A stretch of DNA of 64,000 bases, taken from positions 93,062-157,061 of the forward strand of contig SUXW01000006.1 in the NCBI GenBank assembly GCA_015060765.1, written 5' to 3'. Positions 57,885-64,000 of this stretch are shown piece by piece. A program made the translations under genes and the position numbers. Every line of letters begins with the position of its first letter. Position 1 is the stretch's first letter. The DNA comes from Bacteroides sp. (lineage in GTDB: Bacteria > Bacteroidota > Bacteroidia > Bacteroidales > Bacteroidaceae). The notes beneath the pieces are model-generated. The model was not told the origin of the DNA and searched no databases. It worked only from the letters and a program-made list of their open reading frames with translations.

Positions 57885-60314
57885 ATGATAAAAAAAATGT
57901 TCGCTATCATGATGGGGCTGATTTACGTTACGGTATTGTCTTCAGCTCCAATACGCCACAAGATGGAAGTCAAGGGAATTACCACCCAAGTAACCTTCTA
58001 TTCTCCCGACATTGTACGGATTGTGAAATATCCGACCGATGTACAGAAAAACGAAAGAAAGAGTTTGGTCGTAACCATGGAGCCTCAGGACAATCTGGAT
58101 ATCCGGGTAAAGGAATCGGGAAGCAAAGCCACCGTGAGCAGTACGGCACTGACCGTTACCATCGACAAGCGCACCGGGTTGGTACAATTCCTAAGCAAGG
58201 GCAAGAATCTGTTGAAGGAAAAGTCGTACGGATTCGAACCACGCACAAGCGGACCCGACAAGGGTAGTTTCCGCACCACCATCGTCTACCAACTGGACAA
58301 GGACGAACCGATCTACGGATTGGGAGCTATTCAGGACGGAAAGATGAACCGACGCAACTCCACCCACCGCATGATGGAGCAATCCAATCTACAAGATTAT
58401 CAGTATGTGATCCAATCGTTGAAGGGTTGGGGACTTTTCTGGGACAACTATTCGCGTGCCGATTTTATCGACAATGCCGATGGGATGACCTTCTCGGCCG
58501 AAGTAGGCGATGAAATAGACTATTACTTCATGCTCGGAAATGCGGGCGACGAACTGAACGCACAAATGCGTACCTTGAGTGGAAAGGTACCCATGTTCCC
58601 ACTCTGGACCTTCGGCTATTGGCAATGCCGCGAACGCTACAAGACACCGGAAGAATTGCTCGAAGTGGTGCATTGGCACCGTGCTAACGGAGTACCCCTC
58701 GACGGTATCGTCCAAGACTGGCAATATTGGGGTAACAACTATTTGTGGAACGCCATGGATTTCTTGGGCGAACCTTATCATCGCGGCAAGGAGATGGTAG
58801 ACGAAGTGCATCGTCAGAACGCTCACTTGATGATCAGTATCTGGGCAAGTTTCGGTCCTCAGACACATGCCTTCAAGCAACTCGAAGAAAAGGGATTGCT
58901 CTACGATTTCGAGACATGGCCTCAAAGCGGTCTTTCGCACATTTGGCCTCCACGCAGAGATTATCCGAGCGGCGTACGGGTATATGATGCACTCAGTCCC
59001 GAAGCACGCGAAATCTATTGGAAAAGTTTACAAAAGCTCGTCGACTACAACATCGATGCCTGGTGGATGGACTCTACCGATCCCGATTTCTTTGATGCAC
59101 GCGACCATCATTACGACCATTCGGCTGGCGACGGTACCTGGAGACGCTATCGCAACGCATTCCCCCTCGCATCGGTCAGCGGTATCCACGATAACTTGCG
59201 CAACCATTCTTCCGACAAGCGCGTGTTCATCATGACACGTTCCGCCTTTGCCGGTCAGCAACGCTACGGTGCAGGACTTTGGAGCGGTGATGTGGGCTCT
59301 TCATGGGACATGCTCCGCAAGCAGATTCCGTTGGGATTGAACTACACCATGACCGGATGTCCCAACTTCAACACCGACATCGGTGGATTCTTCTGCGGTT
59401 CTTATAACACCAAAGGTTCGGGCTCCGCACCACGTAACCTCCAATTCCAGGAACTCTACGTACGCTGGATGCAATACGCCCTCTTCTGCCCCGTTTTCCG
59501 TAGCCACGGAGCCGATGCACCGAGGGAAATCTATCAGTTCGGCAAGAAGGGCGAACCAACTTTCGACGCCATTGAAAAGACCATTCGCTTGCGCTACCGG
59601 TTATTACCCTATCTATATAGCACCGCATGGCAGGTGACCGACAAGGATGAAAGTTACCTCCGTGCGTTGGTATACGATTTCCCGAAGGACAAGCGCGTGT
59701 GGAACATGAACGACGAATTCCTCTTTGGACGTAGCATCCTGGCCACTCCGATTGTAGCTCCCCAATACACCGAAGAAAAAGTGGTGCGCGAAGATGCTAT
59801 GAGTGGATGGGACAAGAAGGAAGCCAAGGAAAGTAGCATACAAGCCGTTGACTTCACCCAATCCAAGACAACCACTAAATACTTGCCGAAGGGTGCCAAT
59901 TGGTACGACTTCTGGACAGAAAAGTACTATCGCGGAGGTCAGGACGTAACCATTGAAACCACCTTCGACCAAGGTCCGATGTTCGTACGTGCCGGAAGCA
60001 TCATCCCGATGGCCCCTGTCATGCAATATGCGGAAGAAAAGAAATGGGATAACCTGGACATCATCGTGTATCCGGGAGCCGATGCCACCTTCACCCTTTA
60101 CGAAGACGAAGGCGATAATTACAATTACGAAAAGGGAGAATATACCACCATTACCTTCACTTGGAACGAGGCCAAGAAGCAACTGACCATAGGCGAATGC
60201 CAAGGCCAATTCAAAGGTATGCTATCCCAACGCAAGTTCAATGTACGCATCGCCGGTCAGAAAGATGTAAAGACAATGGAATACAACGGAAAAGAAATGA
60301 GCAAAGTCTTATAA
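57885..60314 (+). CDS. GH31-family alpha-glucosidase/alpha-xylosidase, secreted
   Basis: An 809-aa retaining glycosidase with a signal peptide (about 1-21, ending near LSSAPIR). The N-terminal galactose-mutarotase-like domain precedes a barrel whose nucleophile Asp396 lies in DAWWMDSTDPDF. A second acidic residue, in LWSGDVGSSWDML, is the probable acid/base. The extended WWMDSTDPD sequence resembles alpha-xylosidases and related Bacteroides enzymes as much as alpha-glucosidases, so specificity is open. The C-terminal beta-sandwich (DATFTLYEDEGDNYNYEKGEY) is complete. No SusC/SusD pair is adjacent. Confidence 0.92.
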   Translation: MIKKMFAIMMGLIYVTVLSSAPIRHKMEVKGITTQVTFYSPDIVRIVKYPTDVQKNERKSLVVTMEPQDNLDIRVKESGSKATVSSTALTVTIDKRTGLVQFLSKGKNLLKEKSYGFEPRTSGPDKGSFRTTIVYQLDKDEPIYGLGAIQDGKMNRRNSTHRMMEQSNLQDYQYVIQSLKGWGLFWDNYSRADFIDNADGMTFSAEVGDEIDYYFMLGNAGDELNAQMRTLSGKVPMFPLWTFGYWQCRERYKTPEELLEVVHWHRANGVPLDGIVQDWQYWGNNYLWNAMDFLGEPYHRGKEMVDEVHRQNAHLMISIWASFGPQTHAFKQLEEKGLLYDFETWPQSGLSHIWPPRRDYPSGVRVYDALSPEAREIYWKSLQKLVDYNIDAWWMDSTDPDFFDARDHHYDHSAGDGTWRRYRNAFPLASVSGIHDNLRNHSSDKRVFIMTRSAFAGQQRYGAGLWSGDVGSSWDMLRKQIPLGLNYTMTGCPNFNTDIGGFFCGSYNTKGSGSAPRNLQFQELYVRWMQYALFCPVFRSHGADAPREIYQFGKKGEPTFDAIEKTIRLRYRLLPYLYSTAWQVTDKDESYLRALVYDFPKDKRVWNMNDEFLFGRSILATPIVAPQYTEEKVVREDAMSGWDKKEAKESSIQAVDFTQSKTTTKYLPKGANWYDFWTEKYYRGGQDVTIETTFDQGPMFVRAGSIIPMAPVMQYAEEKKWDNLDIIVYPGADATFTLYEDEGDNYNYEKGEYTTITFTWNEAKKQLTIGECQGQFKGMLSQRKFNVRIAGQKDVKTMEYNGKEMSKVL

Positions 60315-60442
60315 CCATCCGTCACCAATCAATCTTCAGACTATTTGAAAGCCTGAAGTAATACTGAATGGAAATGTGTCAAAATACCAACGGCCGACAG
60401 ATGAAAGCATAAATTTGTAGCATTCACTATTTTTTTATAAAG

Positions 60443-60470
60443 AAAAGGATATGATATTATCCTTTTTTTT
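60443..60470 (+). terminator. Intrinsic terminator after the GH31 gene
   Basis: AAAAGGATA/TATCCTTTT (60443-60451 with 60458-60466) with a 6-nt loop ends in a T run. It is 46 bp ahead of pyrB and could also act in a pyrB leader, but a promoter-like TACCTTTA follows it, favouring a terminator. Confidence 0.75.
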
Positions 60471-60516
60471 ATACCTTTACACTCCGTAAAGTTGTTATAA
60501 AATCTACACTACAAAT

Positions 60517-61461
60517 ATGGAAAATAGAAGTCTTGTATCCATTGCCGGACATTCCAAGGAAAAAATCCTCTATCTATTGGAAATGGCAAAAGAATTCGAA
60601 AAGAATCCTAATCGTAAAATTCTTGATAGCAAGGTAGTTGCCACTTTGTTCTTTGAACCCTCCACACGTACTCGCTTGAGTTTCGAAACGGCCGCCAATC
60701 GGTTGGGAGCTCGGGTCATTGGGTTTACTGATCCTAAAGTGACGAGTTCGTCTAAAGGTGAAACTTTGAAGGACACCATCATGATGGTGAGCAATTATGC
60801 TGATATCATCGTAATGCGCCATTTTCTGGAAGGTGCGGCCCGATATGCAAGTGAAGTGGCCCCCGTACCCATCGTAAATGCGGGAGACGGTGCCAACCAA
60901 CATCCTTCGCAGACCATGCTCGACCTCTACTCCATCTACAAGACTCAAGGTACGTTGGAGAACTTGAATATCTATCTGGTGGGCGACTTGAAATACGGAC
61001 GTACCGTACACTCCCTCCTGATGGCCATGAGACACTTCAACCCTACCTTCCATTTCATCGCTCCGGAAGAATTGAAAATGCCCGAAGAATACAAGTTGTA
61101 TTGTAGAAAACATGGCATCAAATACGAAGAACATACCGACTTCACGGAAGAAACCATTGCCGAAGCCGATATTTTGTATATGACCCGCGTACAACGCGAA
61201 CGTTTCACCGACTTGATGGAATACGAACGGGTTAAGGATGTATACATATTGAGAAATGAAATGTTGAAACATACCCGCCCCAATTTGCGAATCCTCCATC
61301 CGCTTCCACGTGTAAACGAAATTACGTACGATGTGGATGAAAATCCGAAAGCCTATTATTTCCAACAAGCCCAAAATGGTTTATATGCTCGTCAAGCCAT
61401 CTTGTGCGATGTATTGGGAATTACCTTGAATGATGTAATAGAAGACGGTAAAAAGTATTAA
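60517..61461 (+). CDS. pyrB: Aspartate carbamoyltransferase, catalytic subunit
   Basis: A 314-aa enzyme that joins carbamoyl phosphate and aspartate in pyrimidine synthesis. The carbamoyl-phosphate loop STRTRLSFE is at 49-57; [13 protein letters not shown] and [10 protein letters not shown] are the other family signatures. It is followed after 11 bp by pyrI, so the product should be the allosteric dodecamer type found in E. coli. Confidence 0.97.
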   Translation: MENRSLVSIAGHSKEKILYLLEMAKEFEKNPNRKILDSKVVATLFFEPSTRTRLSFETAANRLGARVIGFTDPKVTSSSKGETLKDTIMMVSNYADIIVMRHFLEGAARYASEVAPVPIVNAGDGANQHPSQTMLDLYSIYKTQGTLENLNIYLVGDLKYGRTVHSLLMAMRHFNPTFHFIAPEELKMPEEYKLYCRKHGIKYEEHTDFTEETIAEADILYMTRVQRERFTDLMEYERVKDVYILRNEMLKHTRPNLRILHPLPRVNEITYDVDENPKAYYFQQAQNGLYARQAILCDVLGITLNDVIEDGKKY

Positions 61462-61472
61462 AGAAAGAAGTT

Positions 61473-61934
61473 ATGAGCAACGATAAACAAGCATTACAGG
61501 TAGCCGCTCTGAAGAACGGAACGGTTATCGACCACATACCCTCCGACAAATTGTTTACAGTAGTCAATCTGTTGGGGCTGATTGACACGGATTTGAATAT
61601 GACCATCGGAAACAATCTGGAAAGTAAGAAATTGGGAAAGAAAGGCATCATCAAGGTAGCCGACCGTTTCTTTACCGATGAAGAGATAAGCCGGTTGTCC
61701 GTTGTATCGCCCAACGTGAAACTGAATATCATCCGCAACTACGAAGTGGTTGAAAAGAAACAGGTAAGCATGCCCGAAGAATTGAAGGGTATCGTAAAAT
61801 GCAACAATCCCAAGTGCATTACCAATAACGAACCGATGACCACTATTTTCCATGTGATCGACAAAGAAAACGGAATATTGAAATGCCATTATTGCGAAAA
61901 GGAACAGAACAAAGAAAGCATCAAGTTGCTATGA
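61473..61934 (+). CDS. pyrI: Aspartate carbamoyltransferase, regulatory subunit
   Basis: A 153-aa subunit that binds CTP/ATP and modulates PyrB. The N-terminal allosteric domain contains [17 protein letters not shown]. The C-terminal zinc domain has four cysteines (CNNPKCI...KCHYCEKE). Its stop overlaps the start of the flavin-reductase gene (ATGA). Confidence 0.96.
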   Translation: MSNDKQALQVAALKNGTVIDHIPSDKLFTVVNLLGLIDTDLNMTIGNNLESKKLGKKGIIKVADRFFTDEEISRLSVVSPNVKLNIIRNYEVVEKKQVSMPEELKGIVKCNNPKCITNNEPMTTIFHVIDKENGILKCHYCEKEQNKESIKLL

Positions 61935-62503
61935 AACAAGACTGGAAACCTGGTACCATGATCTACCCGCTCCCCGCCGTTCTGGTAAGTTGCGGAAAGT
62001 CTGAAGACGATTACAATATCATCACCATAGCATGGACAGGTACCATTTGTAGCAATCCACCCATGTGCTATATCTCTGTACGTCCGGAAAGACATTCCTA
62101 TCAGATTCTGAAACAGAACATGGAATTTGTCATCAACCTGACAACAGAGGAATTGGCATACGCTACTGATTGGTGCGGTGTACGTTCCGGAAAAGACTAT
62201 AACAAGTTTGAGGAAATGAAACTCACACCCGGCAAGGCAAAGACCGTCAGCGCTCCCATCATTGAAGAATCTCCTTTATGCATTGAATGCAGAGTGAAGG
62301 AAATTATTTCACTCGGTTCGCACGATATGTTCATAGCCGAGGTACTGAACGTAAAAGCCGATGAAAAATACATGGATAAAACGACCGGTAAATTTGAATT
62401 GGATTTATCGAATCCATTGGTATATCTCCATGGAGGTTATTACGGTCTTGGGAAGAAGATTGGAAAATTCGGCTGGTCAGTAGAAAAGAAGAAAAAACAT
62501 TAA
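61931..62503 (+). CDS. Flavin reductase-family protein
   Basis: A 190-aa FMN-binding split-barrel protein from the ATG at 61931 ([22 protein letters not shown]), which overlaps the pyrI stop by 4 bp. The frame opens earlier, but the upstream part is shifted pyrI coding sequence. Family features are [20 protein letters not shown] and [28 protein letters not shown]. The substrate or redox partner is unknown. Translational coupling to pyrBI is clear, but a direct role in pyrimidine synthesis is not established. Confidence 0.88.
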   Translation: MKQDWKPGTMIYPLPAVLVSCGKSEDDYNIITIAWTGTICSNPPMCYISVRPERHSYQILKQNMEFVINLTTEELAYATDWCGVRSGKDYNKFEEMKLTPGKAKTVSAPIIEESPLCIECRVKEIISLGSHDMFIAEVLNVKADEKYMDKTTGKFELDLSNPLVYLHGGYYGLGKKIGKFGWSVEKKKKH

Positions 62504-62506
62504 AAT

Positions 62507-62538
62507 GTTTCTTAATACATCTTTTTTACTTATTTTTG
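62507..62538 (+). promoter_or_regulatory. Promoter of glyA
   Basis: TTTC (62507-62510), a 20-bp spacer and TATTTTTG (62531-62538) match the Bacteroidetes consensus with one -33 mismatch, 42 bp before the ATG. Confidence 0.6.
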
Positions 62539-62580
62539 CAGCAAAATAATGGAATTGAACAATAAAATTAATATAAAGTA

Positions 62581-63861
62581 ATGAAAAGAGACGATTTGAT
62601 TTTCGACATCATCGAAAAAGAACACCAGCGTCAGCTTAAAGGTATTGAGTTGATTGCTTCCGAAAACTTTGTAAGCGAACAGGTTATGCAAGCCATGGGT
62701 TCTTGCCTGACCAATAAATATGCAGAAGGTTATCCTGGCAAGCGCTATTACGGTGGTTGCGAAGTAGTTGACCAAAGCGAAACCATTGCCATCGAAAGAC
62801 TGAAAGAAATTTTCGGTGCTGAATGGGCCAACGTACAACCACACTCGGGTGCACAAGCTAATGCGGCCGTATTCTTGGCCGTATTGAATCCAGGGGATAA
62901 ATTCATGGGATTGAATCTGGCCCACGGTGGTCATCTTTCTCACGGTTCATTGGTAAACACATCGGGTATCATCTATACTCCATGTGAATACAACCTCAAT
63001 CCCGAAACCGGTCGCGTAGATTATGACCAAATGGAAGAAATCGCTTTGCGCGAACAACCTAAACTGATTGTCGGTGGTGGTTCGGCTTATTCTCGTGAAT
63101 GGGACTACAAGCGTATGCGTGAAATAGCCGACAAGGTAGGTGCTTTGTTGATGATCGACATGGCTCATCCAGCTGGTCTAATTGCCGCAGGTTTATTGGA
63201 CAATCCGGTGAAATATGCACACATTGTTACTTCTACTACCCATAAGACACTCCGCGGTCCTCGTGGCGGTATCATCTTGATGGGCAAGGATTTCCCCAAC
63301 CCATGGGGCAAGAAAACTCCAAAGGGAGAAATCAAGATGATGTCTCAATTGCTCGATTCAGCCGTATTCCCAGGTATCCAAGGCGGTCCACTTGAACATG
63401 TCATTGCCGCCAAGGCCGTAGCTTTCGGCGAAATCCTTCAACCTGAATATAAGGAATATGCCGCACAAGTACAGAAGAATGCAAAAGTTTTGGCTGATGC
63501 TTTGATTGCTCGTGGATTCACTATTGTATCTGGTGGTACAGATAACCACTCCATGTTGGTTGACCTCCGTAGCAAATATCCTGACTTGACCGGTAAGGTA
63601 GCCGAAAAGGCATTGGTTGCGGCCGACATTACCGTCAACAAGAACATGGTTCCGTTTGATAGCCGTTCCGCTTTCCAAACTTCAGGTATCCGTTTGGGAA
63701 CACCGGCCATCACTACTCGTGGTGCTAAGGAAGACTTGATGCTCGAAATTGCAGAAATGATTGAAATTGTTCTTTCTAATGTGGACAACGAAGAAGTAAT
63801 AGCACAAGTACGTGCCCGCGTAAATGAAAAGATGAAGAATTATCCATTATTTGCATATTAA
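62581..63861 (+). CDS. glyA: Serine hydroxymethyltransferase
   Basis: A 426-aa PLP enzyme converting serine and tetrahydrofolate to glycine and methylene-tetrahydrofolate. The cofactor lysine lies in [15 protein letters not shown]. Other signatures are [20 protein letters not shown] and the folate-site HMLVDLRS-like [12 protein letters not shown]. Length is normal and the gene is intact. An IS30-type element begins close to its stop codon, so its native terminator may have been displaced. Confidence 0.97.
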   Translation: MKRDDLIFDIIEKEHQRQLKGIELIASENFVSEQVMQAMGSCLTNKYAEGYPGKRYYGGCEVVDQSETIAIERLKEIFGAEWANVQPHSGAQANAAVFLAVLNPGDKFMGLNLAHGGHLSHGSLVNTSGIIYTPCEYNLNPETGRVDYDQMEEIALREQPKLIVGGGSAYSREWDYKRMREIADKVGALLMIDMAHPAGLIAAGLLDNPVKYAHIVTSTTHKTLRGPRGGIILMGKDFPNPWGKKTPKGEIKMMSQLLDSAVFPGIQGGPLEHVIAAKAVAFGEILQPEYKEYAAQVQKNAKVLADALIARGFTIVSGGTDNHSMLVDLRSKYPDLTGKVAEKALVAADITVNKNMVPFDSRSAFQTSGIRLGTPAITTRGAKEDLMLEIAEMIEIVLSNVDNEEVIAQVRARVNEKMKNYPLFAY

Positions 63862-63905
63862 TAATTACTAGCCTGGCGAATTCAACTTGCAAATGCAATC
63901 GAATT

Positions 63906-64000
63906 CTAATTTGTTAATATTGAATTAAATTTCTCATTTGGTGTGAGATAACCAAGCCTCTTTCTGGGTCTGTTGTTCAACTTGTTCTCAACCCAGGAAA
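63906..64000 (-). mobile_element. IS30-family transposase, C-terminal end (partial at window edge)
   Basis: The minus-strand frame entering from the right edge reads WVENKLNNRPRKRLGYLTPN and ends at the TAG at 63906-63908. NNRPRKRLGYxTPxE is the hallmark of the C-terminus of IS30-type DDE transposases. The element end is probably near 63877-63905, where ATTGCATTTGCAAGTTGAAT-like sequence could be the terminal inverted repeat. Only 95 bp of the coding part are visible. Confidence 0.85.

Overview
This window is chromosomal DNA from a member of the Bacteroidales, most likely Bacteroides or a close relative such as Phocaeicola. Four things point there: promoters of the TTTG-N19/20-TAnnTTTG type before many genes, protein sets typical of the group (LysM receptor-like protein with a PorT-like barrel, DUF4298, DUF5053, Sde182-like DUF1593 protein), a 47-nt type II-C CRISPR repeat of the Bacteroides kind, and a large (1435 aa) Bacteroidetes-style Cas9. 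Most of it is ordinary core genome.

Layout. 1-5946: a two-gene ABC exporter (FtsX-type permease cut by the left edge, plus ATPase) facing a sigma-54 response regulator and its histidine kinase; the gap holds a near-perfect -24/-12 promoter reading into the transporter and three 17-bp dyads. 6008-13317: M3 peptidase, two POT peptide transporters and a nucleoside-hydrolase-like protein. 13425-31646: housekeeping genes (Cys-tRNA deacylase, uvrA, LysM protein/PorT-like barrel, dapA, ligA, trmD, pyrD-pyrK, an XRE regulator, holA, amn, NIF3, zinc ribbon, TauE). 31677-42312: the accessory region described below. 42902-55037: proS, DUF6057, glgB, YhcH, an inositol-phosphatase-like gene, MORN, an inactive-looking M16 protein, kdsB, and one frame joining folK to a GH3 beta-glucosidase. 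55043-63861: DUF4298, PBP1A, GH31, pyrB-pyrI-flavin reductase and glyA. The right edge cuts an IS30-type transposase.

The most unusual part is the CRISPR region. A 33-repeat array (33532-36031) is followed by cas2, cas1 and cas9 on the minus strand, with two tandem tracrRNA-like genes upstream of cas9. Left of the array an isolated degenerate repeat (32389-32435) is separated from the first intact repeat not by a 30-nt spacer but by 1096 bp of Mu-like phage DNA. That block carries the 3' end of one phage gene, one complete virion-morphogenesis gene and the 5' end of a third, and both broken genes stop exactly at a repeat edge. It looks like a giant spacer, or like an array-phage recombination product. 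Beyond the degenerate repeat, a 57-aa gene and a DUF5053 gene share a promoter with a dyad operator between its -33 and -7 boxes.

Each intact repeat contains a GTTG-N19-TATCTTTG promoter, so every spacer could be transcribed on its own, in the plus direction towards the cas genes.

All functional calls come from reading motifs and family resemblance by eye. No database search or folding program was run.
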